A DNA stretch of 50,875 nucleotides from CAZOWM01 sp964583615 (GTDB lineage: Bacteria > Spirochaetota > B62-G9 > DRHN01): positions 1 to 50,875 of the forward strand of contig CAZOWM010000024.1 in the NCBI GenBank assembly GCA_964583615.1. The letters run 5' to 3'. Position 1 is the stretch's first letter. The number at the start of each line of letters is the position of its first letter. This document shows positions 9,166-16,789 of the stretch, in pieces. Both the position numbers and the translations under genes were made by a program. The notes below the pieces were generated by a model that saw only the letters and a program-made list of their open reading frames with translations, was not told where the DNA came from and did no database searches.

Positions 9166-10353
9166 TCAGTGCTCGGGTGGCCGAAACGGAAACGTTTTTC
9201 TCACCTCGTCGATGATCCGCTGCAGGGGAACGCCGTGTCGATTGGCTGCAGCCTTGACGTCTTCATACTCAGGAGCAGACTTGACAACCTTTCCGTCGAG
9301 CATGCCGATTTTCACTGTGATCGTTCCGTATTTCGTCAGGACCTGTTGTGTGCGCCGTTCGAGGGTTTTTCTCCGGTAGTGCTGGTATCTGAGTCCGAAT
9401 GTGGACGACTCTCGGAGAACAGTGTTCGCACATTTTTCGAACAGCGCAGGGCTGCAGAGGACCGTGATGTTGAATGCAGGCCGGTTTTTTTTCATGTAGA
9501 TGGGGGTAAAAAAAACGTCGAGCGCGCCTTCGGCAAAGAGGCGATCCTGCAGAAACGACACCTCTTCCGGTGTCGAGTCGTCGATCGTCACCTCAATGAC
9601 GGTTACTGTCTGTTCAGCGGTCAGGGTTCTTCCTGGTGTCTCATCGAGCTCAAACACACGAAGTGCATTGAATCCCTCGGTCTTCCGGGTTCCGAATCCA
9701 GTCCCCGCATTCAGTACAATCCCTTCCGGAAGAGGACCGTAGGTGCCGGCAACGCTTTTTACGATCGCAGCACCAGTCGGTGTGGTAAGCTCGTGGCCGA
9801 TTTCCGTGCCTTTTACGGGAAGCCCTCGGGTGATCTCGACTGTGGCGGGGGCTGGAACAGGGATCACTCCGTGCATGCTCTTTGTGCTCCCCTGCCCGAA
9901 ATGAAATTTTGAGGCTGATGAGCTCTCGACTCCGAGATTGAGGTAGAGCACGGAAAAGCTCACGACGTCGATGATGGAATCAAGCGCGCCGACCTCATGG
10001 AAATGGACCTTTTCGATCGGTACGCCGTGCACTTTCGACTCCGCATCAGCGATGTGACGAAAGACCGTGAGGCTGAGGGTTTTTTCCCGCTCATCGAGTG
10101 ACGAACTTTCGATGAGATGCTGTATGTCCCCATAGTTTCTCGGACGTATGTGTTTTTCATCTGTGTGTACCGTGAAGATTTTTCCGGAGATGCCGTTTCT
10201 GCGCTCGTCGCTGATATCGATGCGGTAGCCTTCGAGCCGGAGTGCAGAAAGTTTTTCCATGAGGAGGCCTTTGTTTTCTCCGAGTGCGAGGAGTGCTGCG
10301 ACCGCCATGTCTCCGCTTACCCCGCTCGTCATCTCAAAATAAAGGCTTCTCAC
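9166..10353 (-). CDS. larC: Nickel-pincer cofactor biosynthesis protein LarC
   Basis: 395 residues, full-length in one frame. LarC inserts nickel into the pyridinium bis-thiocarboxylate precursor in a CTP-dependent reaction to make the nickel-pincer nucleotide used by lactate racemase and related enzymes. Seen: the family start YFEMTSGVSGDM, the FHEVGALDSIIDVV motif, the TTPTGAAI motif and the TIDDSTPEE segment of the second half. In some lactobacilli larC is split and needs a frameshift; here it is continuous. GTG 10353 overlaps the larB stop (GTGA), which implies coupled translation. Confidence 0.95.
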   Translation of the reverse strand: MRSLYFEMTSGVSGDMAVAALLALGENKGLLMEKLSALRLEGYRIDISDERRNGISGKIFTVHTDEKHIRPRNYGDIQHLIESSSLDEREKTLSLTVFRHIADAESKVHGVPIEKVHFHEVGALDSIIDVVSFSVLYLNLGVESSSASKFHFGQGSTKSMHGVIPVPAPATVEITRGLPVKGTEIGHELTTPTGAAIVKSVAGTYGPLPEGIVLNAGTGFGTRKTEGFNALRVFELDETPGRTLTAEQTVTVIEVTIDDSTPEEVSFLQDRLFAEGALDVFFTPIYMKKNRPAFNITVLCSPALFEKCANTVLRESSTFGLRYQHYRRKTLERRTQQVLTKYGTITVKIGMLDGKVVKSAPEYEDVKAAANRHGVPLQRIIDEVRKTFPFRPPEH

Positions 10354-11126
10354 GTGTTTTTTCGCGCTCCTTCGATCTTTTTGTTTATGAGGCTCGCAAT
10401 GTATCCGGCACCGAATCCGTTGTCGATGTTCACCACCGCCACACCGGGTGCGCAGGAGTTAAGCATTGTCAGCAATGGAGTAAATCCGTTCAGCCCTGCC
10501 CCGTATCCCACCGACGTCGGCACGCCGATGATGGGGATTGCGAAAAGCCCGCCCACAACCGATGGCAGCGCCCCTTCCATCCCCGCGACAGCCACTATTG
10601 CATTTGACCCTTCAATGCGCGCACGGTGCGAAAAAAGCCTGTGAAGCCCAGCAACCCCCACGTCATAAATGCGGTTCACCATGCAGCCGAACACTTCTGC
10701 TGTGACCGCAGCCTCTTCAGCCACAGGGGTGTCAGAGGTTCCGCCTGAGAGAACGGATACCCTGCCGGCCTTCGGCATCCCCTGCCCGATGGATATCATC
10801 GAAGCCCGCTCGTGAAACACAGCGTCATGAAAGCGCTGCCTGAGAGCGTTGTGGTGCTCCTCTGTTGCCTTTGTGAGAAGAACGAATCCGTTTTTCTCGT
10901 AGAGTTTTACCGCGATGTCGAAGATCTCTTCGGTCAGCTTGTTTCTGCAGTAAACGACCTCGGGAAATCCCAGCCTGTGAAGTCGCCCAGTATCGACTTT
11001 TGTGTGGCCAATATCGGAAAAGTCCTGGGAGAGAAGCGCGTCGATGAGCTCCTTTTTCCCGAGGGCATGGCTCTCAAAGGCCTCGATGAGTCTGAGAACT
11101 TCTTCCCTTTCCATAAAACTTTTCAC
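10350..11126 (-). CDS. larB: Nickel-pincer cofactor biosynthesis protein LarB
   Basis: 258 residues. LarB carboxylates and hydrolyses nicotinic acid adenine dinucleotide, the first step to the nickel-pincer nucleotide. The C-terminal half is the PurE/AIR-carboxylase-like domain with VLSGGTSDTPVAEEA and IIGVPTSVGYGAG. GTG 11126 overlaps the stop of the preceding flavoprotein as GTGA; an ATG 12 nt inside has no ribosome site, so coupling favours the GTG. No LarE (sulphur transferase) is in the window, so the third step must be encoded elsewhere or be absent. Confidence 0.95.
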   Translation of the reverse strand: MKSFMEREEVLRLIEAFESHALGKKELIDALLSQDFSDIGHTKVDTGRLHRLGFPEVVYCRNKLTEEIFDIAVKLYEKNGFVLLTKATEEHHNALRQRFHDAVFHERASMISIGQGMPKAGRVSVLSGGTSDTPVAEEAAVTAEVFGCMVNRIYDVGVAGLHRLFSHRARIEGSNAIVAVAGMEGALPSVVGGLFAIPIIGVPTSVGYGAGLNGFTPLLTMLNSCAPGVAVVNIDNGFGAGYIASLINKKIEGARKNT

Positions 11127-11698
11127 GCATTTAATTTTTTTAGGATATGTGCGACATTTTTCGCAAAATGCCTGACCGTCTCTACCCCTTCTTCGTCCGC
11201 CAGGACCTCTCCTTTATTCTTTCCAAACGCCACATTCCAGTAGGAGGAACCAGGAAGGATCATGTCGCTGATCGTGTAGAAAAACATGAGCTGTGCGTAT
11301 GCGAAGTTGACACCGGCCCGCCGCGCGACAACGACCGGTGCTCCGATTTTCCCTGCGAGAAACCGGTCGTTCGACCGGGATACATACGCCACCCTGTGCA
11401 GCAGACTCGTTGTCTGCGAGGTCGCGCTTCCGAAATAGACGGGTGACCCGATGATAAATGCCTCGGACCCGATGATCTTTTCGAGGATGGGATGAAAATC
11501 ATCGTCCTTTATCACACAGGTTCTGTCCTTCAGCTCCTTGCATTTTGTGCATCCTGTGCACGGTTTTATCTCCTTGTCACAGAGCAGCACAAGCTCAGCC
11601 TCGATGTCGTTGTCGCGCAGTGAGTCGCAGAGAATTTCCAGAATTTTTTGCGTATTCCCTTCGAACCTCGGGCTTCCGCATACGACGAGTGCCTTCAT
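11123..11698 (-). CDS. Iron-sulphur-flavoprotein-like NADPH-dependent FMN reductase
   Basis: 191 residues with a flavodoxin-type fold. CGSPRFEGNTQKIL is the FMN phosphate loop; IIGSPVYFG is the second flavin loop. A cysteine cluster KPCTGCTKCKELKDRTC at residues 46-62 matches the compact [4Fe-4S]-binding motif of iron-sulphur flavoproteins of anaerobes. It likely moves electrons from ferredoxin or NAD(P)H. Strong AAGGAGG ribosome site before ATG 11698. It is the gene directly ahead of larB with a 4-nt overlap, which suggests a linked role, perhaps redox support for cofactor synthesis; that link is inference. Confidence 0.85.
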   Translation of the reverse strand: MKALVVCGSPRFEGNTQKILEILCDSLRDNDIEAELVLLCDKEIKPCTGCTKCKELKDRTCVIKDDDFHPILEKIIGSEAFIIGSPVYFGSATSQTTSLLHRVAYVSRSNDRFLAGKIGAPVVVARRAGVNFAYAQLMFFYTISDMILPGSSYWNVAFGKNKGEVLADEEGVETVRHFAKNVAHILKKLNA

Positions 11699-11794
11699 TG
11701 CTCTTTCCTCCTTGCGATCTGTGAGATTGCGGTTTCAAACCGTTATCATTGTTTTTCCTCTTATACGGGGAAAAAAAGAGAAGAAAAAGGAAAA

Positions 11795-12106
11795 TCACTT
11801 CCCCAAGATGTTTCGCACTGCGTCGAGCACCGATCCCTCCTTTTCGTGTGAGAAAAGGCCACGTTCCTTGAACGCGTCCAGCATGTTTTCTCCGAATTTT
11901 CCCGCCACCACGGTGTCGACCCCTTTGTCGGCGAGCATCTTTGCGACCCCGAACCCTGCGCCTCCTCCTCCTCTGCTGAACGGGTTCTGAAGGGTTTCAA
12001 CAAGCGTTCCCGATTCATCGAATACGAGGTAAAATGGGGCGCGCCCGGCCTGTGTTGCGATTTCCGAATTCTCCTTTTTTTTCAATGCAGCAACCGCGAT
12101 ACGCAT
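11795..12106 (-). CDS. NifX/NafY-type dinitrogenase-cofactor-binding family protein
   Basis: 103 residues, a single NifB/NifX/NafY domain (MRIAVAAL start, FYLVFDESG, GGGGAGFGVAKMLADKGVDTVVAGKFG). Family members bind or carry Fe-Mo or Fe-S clusters, but stand-alone copies in anaerobes without nitrogenase are common and mostly uncharacterised. There is no nif gene here. GGAGG ribosome site 8 nt ahead of ATG 12106. It starts right after the permease stop, and 96 nt separates it from the flavoprotein gene, so it may be a metal-cluster or metal-ion chaperone for the permease pair. Confidence 0.85.
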   Translation of the reverse strand: MRIAVAALKKKENSEIATQAGRAPFYLVFDESGTLVETLQNPFSRGGGGAGFGVAKMLADKGVDTVVAGKFGENMLDAFKERGLFSHEKEGSVLDAVRNILGK

Positions 12107-12107
12107 T

Positions 12108-12629
12108 TCACTGACCTCCTTGTGTATCTGTGATCAATCTTTCGACAGCAAGCCCGTTCAGAACGGAAAACAAAATCATGTAGGCCGTGAGAACGACGGT
12201 GTAACGAACTCCGAAGTAGAACACCATCATGGGCAAAAGCGGTATTTTTACCGCCCTGTTGTAGAGAAAGGCTGCGATGTATGCAGTCTTCATTCCCTTT
12301 GCCCTGAGATCGCTCAATAAAGGGTACCACATATAGATCGGACCGGTGGAAATGATTCCTGCCGCGATTGCAATGAGCCACCCCTGAATGGAAGAGCCTT
12401 CACCGAGATGTTTTGATATGCTCTTCGGGTTGATCAGGAGATTTGTGAAAAAAATGATGCCGAACACGAGCGCGAGTACCGGAAGCATACGTACGAGAAG
12501 TCTGAAAAAACCGAAGAATGCGTCCGCACAGGCAGAGGGGTTTAAGACGAGCGCGACAGCATATGCCACCGCTACGATGATGAGAAACACCCACTGGGCG
12601 CCAATTTTGTCGAAGAGCTTTCGAATCAT
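12108..12629 (-). CDS. Permease half, ArsP/DUF318 family, second gene
   Basis: 173 residues with about four membrane helices (e.g. WVFLIIVAVAYAVALVL, VLALVFGIIFFTNLL, VVLTAYMILFSVLNGLAVE). The sequence IQGWLIAIAAGIISTGPIYMWYPLLSDLRAKG is characteristic of the permease (PF03773, ArsP-like) family, whose full-length members are about 300-350 residues and export organo-arsenicals or related species. Here the family is split over two genes that overlap by 4 nt (ATGA at 12626-12629). Substrate unknown. Confidence 0.8.
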   Translation of the reverse strand: MIRKLFDKIGAQWVFLIIVAVAYAVALVLNPSACADAFFGFFRLLVRMLPVLALVFGIIFFTNLLINPKSISKHLGEGSSIQGWLIAIAAGIISTGPIYMWYPLLSDLRAKGMKTAYIAAFLYNRAVKIPLLPMMVFYFGVRYTVVLTAYMILFSVLNGLAVERLITDTQGGQ

Positions 12630-13054
12630 AGCGCCCCCAGCGTCACAACGGTCAGGACGGCGATTGCGAGCGCCATTAAAAAACTCACTCCGTTTCGCAC
12701 GAGTGCGAACTTCTTGCCGAGCATGAGACCTTCGGCAGGAAGCTGAACCGCGCCTACAGTGACCCAGCCGAGGATAAACGCTGTGACCGCAGCAAAGCTG
12801 ATTCCCTGTTTTAAGAGCTCTCCTCCGATGACGTAGCTCGTCAGAGGATTTCCCGCAGATATGCTCCCGATCACACCTCCGGTGAGGACGTCAAACACCA
12901 GCTTTCCGGAGAAGAGGTACGAGAATGCCTTTTTTGGCACCAGGTGCGTAATGAGGCTGATCAGAAGAATAACCCCGAGCAGTACCGGGATGCTCATCTT
13001 CATGCTGTTGAGCGTACTCACACCCGCGGACTTGAGCTTTTGTTTTTGGATCAT
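12626..13054 (-). CDS. Permease half, ArsP/DUF318 family, first gene
   Basis: 142 residues: a membrane helix IPVLLGVILLISLITHLV, then GGVIGSISAGNPLTSYVIGGELL and two more helices. GSISAGNPLTSY parallels the STGPIYMWYP region of the next gene, so the pair looks like the two inverted halves of one permease. It opens the operon that runs through NifX-like, flavoprotein, larB, larC to mobA. Translation of the two halves is coupled by the 4-nt overlap. A metal, arsenic or anion substrate is possible; none can be read from the sequence. Confidence 0.8.
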   Translation of the reverse strand: MIQKQKLKSAGVSTLNSMKMSIPVLLGVILLISLITHLVPKKAFSYLFSGKLVFDVLTGGVIGSISAGNPLTSYVIGGELLKQGISFAAVTAFILGWVTVGAVQLPAEGLMLGKKFALVRNGVSFLMALAIAVLTVVTLGAL

Positions 13055-13157
13055 CCTCGTTTCCTTTAGTTATTTTTTTACGTCTTTTAATCCGAGAAGA
13101 ATAATAGAACGTGCATACGTTTGCATTTTTATGGTCCGTGCACCTCCAAAGCCGGGT

Positions 13158-13195
13158 ACTTCCCCTCTGTATAGTACACAGAGGGAAGTGTTTTT
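13158..13195 (+). other. Strong hairpin ahead of the permease operon
   Basis: Twelve-base-pair imperfect palindrome ACTTCCC-TCTGT with ACAGAGGGAAGT, one bulged C and a 7-nt loop, in the 172-nt gap between the VWA stop and the permease start. On the plus strand it is followed by GTTTTTGG and looks like a terminator, but no plus-strand gene ends here. On the minus strand there is no T tract, so it may be an operator or an mRNA structure that insulates the permease operon. Confidence 0.5.
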
Positions 13196-13226
13196 GGCAA
13201 CCTGCATATAAGGGTTTTCAAAAAAA

Positions 13227-14060
13227 TCACCTGCTGGTGAGAATTTTTGTGATGGCCAGAGGGAGGTCATCGAACCGCTGAACATACATGTACCGTCCTC
13301 TCCCGTGCTGAGCCATGAGCATGTTTGTCTGCGGATCGCTTCCTCCGAGCCCGAAGGAGATACCGAGCACGTGAAGCCTGTCGTATTTTCTCGAAATTTC
13401 CACAGGGTCGCCACCCACAGTGGCCCACCCGTCTGTGACGATGATCCCTGTTTTCAACATGGTTTTCGATTCGCCAAGCAAAAACAGCCCCTGAATGAGC
13501 GCATCCCGGATGTTTGTCGCACCGCCGCTTTTTATCCCGAGCATCCTGTCAACGAGAATCTCGAGGTTGTTCTGTTCGCTGATGTGTTTCACAACTCGCG
13601 AGCTTCGTGAAAATGTCAGAACACCGTGCAAGTCGTTTTTGAGCTTGCTCGCAAACACACCTGTAGCGATGGTTGCAATCGCAATTTTTTCCTGGTGCAT
13701 CGAGTTTGAAACATCGAGAAGGAGCACGTAAGCGGACTTCTGCTTGATCCGTTCTGTGCAGTAGATATGCTCATAATTGAGCGTTGGATGGCCGAGCTGT
13801 TCTTCGAGGGTCTTGTCCACATCGATCTCGTCCAGTCCGGGACGGTACTGCGTGACCACTGTCCGTGTGATGCCTGAAGCTCCTGCGGCGATCTTCTGTG
13901 AGAGGTATGTGATCTTCTGGAGCAGCATGCGCCGGAGCTTGATTTTTCTGGAAATGTCGGCCCGCTCCTGGAGCATGGAAAGAAGCTTTACCTGCAGAAG
14001 CCCGGTTTCAAGAGTTTTTGCCTTCTCGATGATTTCATCGAAGTACTCCTCGTTGAGCAC
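13227..14060 (-). CDS. VWA-domain protein, partner of MoxR, start codon unclear
   Basis: 277 residues from GTG 14060. A VWA domain with the metal-ion site DVSNS, the GGATN threonine loop and TDGWA covers residues 110-275; the N-terminal part is helical. Such proteins form chelatase-like machines with MoxR AAA+ ATPases. The start is odd: GTG 14060 has no ribosome site, while the frame stays open upstream for 40 codons to 14180 (protein-like text such as GLFYQLQKSLKIGDFEHLIALF) without any ATG, GTG or TTG, reaching straight into an A10 run at the end of the MoxR gene. Either a rare start codon or frameshift expression from MoxR is implied. Confidence 0.8.
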   Translation of the reverse strand: MLNEEYFDEIIEKAKTLETGLLQVKLLSMLQERADISRKIKLRRMLLQKITYLSQKIAAGASGITRTVVTQYRPGLDEIDVDKTLEEQLGHPTLNYEHIYCTERIKQKSAYVLLLDVSNSMHQEKIAIATIATGVFASKLKNDLHGVLTFSRSSRVVKHISEQNNLEILVDRMLGIKSGGATNIRDALIQGLFLLGESKTMLKTGIIVTDGWATVGGDPVEISRKYDRLHVLGISFGLGGSDPQTNMLMAQHGRGRYMYVQRFDDLPLAITKILTSR

Positions 14061-14138
14061 ATCATTGAGAGATTGGGGGAATCTGTGGAATAGTGCGATG
14101 AGGTGTTCGAAGTCTCCGATTTTCAGAGATTTTTGGAG

Positions 14139-14190
14139 CTGATAAAAAAGGCCGTGAATATCAGTGGCTACTTTTTTTTTTCACGCTCCT
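14139..14190 (-). promoter_or_regulatory. Candidate -1 frameshift site (dnaX-like) at MoxR/VWA junction
   Basis: Three parts in order on the minus strand: AGGAG (14190-14186), a run of ten A (14181-14172) ending in the phase-correct slippery heptamer A AAA AAG (14177-14171) directly before the MoxR stop TAG, and six bases later a stem CTGATA/TATCAG (14164-14159 with 14144-14139, 14-nt loop). A -1 slip enters the VWA frame, which is open from 14180 to 13227. This is the layout of the E. coli dnaX signal; use in vivo is inferred. Confidence 0.5.
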
Positions 14191-15109
14191 CGAGAGCGCT
14201 GAGGTCGATCTCAGATTTCGGTGCGTGTGCATGCGTGCCCCCGGAAGCGCTTCTCTCATCACGAAGCGTGAGCGCTTTTTCCGCGAGACGGTGAAGGAGG
14301 CGATCAAATCGTTCAGCCGAATAGTCGTGGAGTTCGATTTTTGTGAGGATCGCACATTTTGCACAGTCAGTCCACTTTTCGACGGCATCATCAAACCCGC
14401 CGTGTGCGGTAAAAAAAAGATCCGCCATATCGATCGCTCCCCTCACAGAAGCCCCCCTTCTGACTTCGTCATCGCTTCGAGTGAGCCGCGTGAAACACAC
14501 GGAGATGTCGATCACTTCCTCGTCCCTGCAGAGTGAGCGGAGGCGAACGATCTGTTTTTCCTCTTCTTCCGACTGGTAGAAGAGATTGACGCAGACGAAA
14601 CGGTCCTTGAGCGCCTCGCTCAGCTGCGAGGTGCCGATGTACTCGTCTGGATTCTGTGTGGCAATTATCATGAATCCCGGCCGCGCGTCCACTCTGCCGT
14701 ATTTTGGTATATGGATCGTTTTTTCATCCATTGCAGACAAAAGCACGTTCTGAGTGCCTTCAGGCATCCTGTTGAGCTCGTTGATGAAGAGGATCGTTCC
14801 TTCCTCCATCGTGAGCGCGAGTGGTCCCGGGATAAACGATTCCTTTGTGTATCCTTTCGAAAGGACGAGAGGTGGGTCAAACCAGCCTGCCAGCTTCTGC
14901 TCTGTGTAGCGCTCGTCTCCGTCTATACGAATGAAAGACCGCTCAAGATGAGAAGCGATTGCAAGCGCGATGGTTGTCTTTCCGACACCAACCGCTCCTT
15001 CGAGGAGAATATGTTTCCCCGCTTTCGCAGCGATGAGAGATGCCGAAAGCTCATGCTTTCTTCCGATGATGCTGTGCACCGCCTGCAGTTCACTCACGAT
15101 CGTGTCCAT
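14168..15109 (-). CDS. MoxR-family AAA+ ATPase
   Basis: 313 residues. Walker A GAVGVGKTT (about residue 43), Walker B plus helix ILFINELNRMPEGTQN, sensor-1 IIATQNP and the arginine-rich LSEALKDRFV mark a MoxR ATPase, related to Mg-chelatase subunit I. These act as ATP-driven chaperones with VWA partners, often for metal insertion. ATG 15109 has GGAG at the right spacing; a TTG at 15115 is too close. The C-terminus is EEREKKK followed by TAG in an A10 stretch that may allow fusion to the downstream VWA gene. Upstream lies a radical SAM gene 45 nt away. Confidence 0.9.
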   Translation of the reverse strand: MDTIVSELQAVHSIIGRKHELSASLIAAKAGKHILLEGAVGVGKTTIALAIASHLERSFIRIDGDERYTEQKLAGWFDPPLVLSKGYTKESFIPGPLALTMEEGTILFINELNRMPEGTQNVLLSAMDEKTIHIPKYGRVDARPGFMIIATQNPDEYIGTSQLSEALKDRFVCVNLFYQSEEEEKQIVRLRSLCRDEEVIDISVCFTRLTRSDDEVRRGASVRGAIDMADLFFTAHGGFDDAVEKWTDCAKCAILTKIELHDYSAERFDRLLHRLAEKALTLRDERSASGGTHAHAPKSEIDLSALEEREKKK

Positions 15110-15153
15110 CGACAAACTCCGAATCAGGAGATATAAAATAGTTCAGGTGAGCG

Positions 15154-16572
15154 CTACTTTCTGGGAAGTGTTTCCGGGAGAACACGGGGAATCGCTTCAG
15201 TTTTCAGTCCATTGATGGTAAGGACACCGTCTTGTACCACGCCCTCCCGTTTGAGCCTGCGGGTGAAGTATCTGATAAATTTCATGTACTTCTTGTTGAG
15301 GAGCTTCCAGACAAAGAACCCGACCTGGGATGCGATCCACCAGATGAAGCGTTTTGAGAAGAATTTGCGGTATGCTTCGATGAGTTTTTTCTGAAGACGA
15401 AGCGGGCTGATGTTCTTTGGGAGGATCACGGCATGGCTTCCGTCATAATAATTCCAGTCATTGATGTATATACGGTTTGCATCCTTCATCATGTCATAGA
15501 GCTTTGTTCCCGGAATGGGGAACAGTATGGAAAACTGAGCCGTCCTGCTTCCTGAACTCCTGCTGAATTGTATAGTTTTATCGATGGTATGCGCGTCATC
15601 GCTGTCGGCGCCAATGATGAACATCGAGTGTACATTCATGCCTGTTTTGACGAGAGTGCTGACCGACTCTTTAATCATCTGAACAGTCTGGTTTTTATGG
15701 TAGTCTTTCAGCGCTTCCGGATTGATCGATTCGACTCCGATGAATAGTGTCTGGCACTTTGCCCTTTTCAGCATGCTGACGAGTTCTCTGTCTTTTGCGA
15801 CGTGTATGCTGAACTGGCTCGACCATTTGAAATCGAGATCCGCACGTATGAGCTTTTCGAGAAAGATTTTTGTTTTTGTATTGTTTGCGGCGAAATTGTC
15901 ATCGTAAAAAAATGCGTTCCTGTACCCTTCACGGTACCTCGTCATCACCTCCTCCATGACGAGGTCCGGGTCCTTGATCCTGTATTTTCTCCCGAACATC
16001 TTTGTGACGGAGCAGAATATACAGTCGTGCGGGCACCCCCGTGACGCCATGATGGGCGCGTATTTCATATTGATCCTGTTCCGTTTCTTACTGTACCCCT
16101 GAAGAAGGGAAAGGTCTAGAATGGGAACATCGTCGATGTTCACACGGGACCCGTATACGATTCTCTCTTTTTCAGTGCCGGTGAACACGTCGAGCACAAC
16201 ATTTTCCCCTTCTCCGATCACTACCTGATCGGCGTGCTCCAGCGCTTCGTTTGGCATCGCGGAAGGGTGGTTTCCTCCCATGATGACCTTTTTATCCGGG
16301 AACTGACGCTTTATTGCATCTGCAATCTGATATGCCCTGTTGATCGTGTGGGTGATTGCGGTGATGCCGATAATATCCGCCTCCCGGATGAATGGATGGA
16401 ATGTGTCTGTTTTGTTGTTGTAAGCAGGTAGTATGTCTTCTTTGAATACTTTTACCTCGTGTCCAGCCTGCTTCAACATAGTTCCGAGAAACAGGGGCCC
16501 AAGGAGCGGAAGCTTTGTGAGAAAGAAATAGACATTTATCGGAGGCCGTGGTTCAATAAAAGCAATCTTCAT
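15154..16572 (-). CDS. B12-binding-type radical SAM protein
   Basis: 472 residues. The N-terminal 130 residues form a Rossmann-like B12-binding-type domain (PLLGPLFLGTMLKQAGHEVKVF, ITAITHTINRA) but without an obvious DxHxxG cobalamin motif. The radical SAM core follows with SRGCPHDCIFC (CxxxCxxC ligands of the 4Fe-4S cluster), YDDNFAANN and FIGVESINPEAL. A basic C-terminal tail ends the protein. The family includes methyltransferases of lipids, antibiotics and cofactors (BchE-like); substrate not predictable. GGGAG ribosome site before ATG 16572. Confidence 0.88.
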   Translation of the reverse strand: MKIAFIEPRPPINVYFFLTKLPLLGPLFLGTMLKQAGHEVKVFKEDILPAYNNKTDTFHPFIREADIIGITAITHTINRAYQIADAIKRQFPDKKVIMGGNHPSAMPNEALEHADQVVIGEGENVVLDVFTGTEKERIVYGSRVNIDDVPILDLSLLQGYSKKRNRINMKYAPIMASRGCPHDCIFCSVTKMFGRKYRIKDPDLVMEEVMTRYREGYRNAFFYDDNFAANNTKTKIFLEKLIRADLDFKWSSQFSIHVAKDRELVSMLKRAKCQTLFIGVESINPEALKDYHKNQTVQMIKESVSTLVKTGMNVHSMFIIGADSDDAHTIDKTIQFSRSSGSRTAQFSILFPIPGTKLYDMMKDANRIYINDWNYYDGSHAVILPKNISPLRLQKKLIEAYRKFFSKRFIWWIASQVGFFVWKLLNKKYMKFIRYFTRRLKREGVVQDGVLTINGLKTEAIPRVLPETLPRK

Positions 16573-16584
16573 TGTTATCTCCCG

Positions 16585-16634
16585 TTACATTCAGATTAAT
16601 AATGTATTATACTGAAATCCCTCTATCGAGTAAA
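16585..16634. promoter_or_regulatory. Overlapping divergent promoters for radical SAM gene and gpsA
   Basis: Plus strand: TTACAT (16585-16590), 17-nt spacer, TATACT (16608-16613). Minus strand: TTTACT (16634-16629), 17-nt spacer, TATAAT (16611-16606). The two -10 boxes overlap in the small palindrome GTATTATAC, so only one polymerase could open at a time. The plus transcript would have a leader of about 170 nt before gpsA; apart from a weak, ribosome-site-less ORF I see nothing coding in 16614-16789. Confidence 0.5.
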
Positions 16635-16789
16635 CAGAAAAAACAGCTCGCTGAAAATTATTGTAATCTTGAAAAAATTGCATATATTAGTACCTTGAAT
16701 AAGGTGCGGACATCTCGAAAGAGTATGCGTTCTTTTGGAAGATATCGGTACCGGAGAGATAGAATTTCAGGAGTTTTTCGGTAACGATT

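Noticed and set aside
9082..9912. Long 276-residue ORF opposite larC and mobA
   Set aside because: Lies antisense to two clear genes; composition is that of a shadow frame.
9166..10353. Split larC needing a frameshift, as in some lactobacilli
   Set aside because: The gene is one continuous frame of normal length.
16572..16784. 70-residue plus-strand ORF before gpsA
   Set aside because: TTG start without ribosome site and an Arg-rich second half typical of non-coding translation; kept only as a leader observation.
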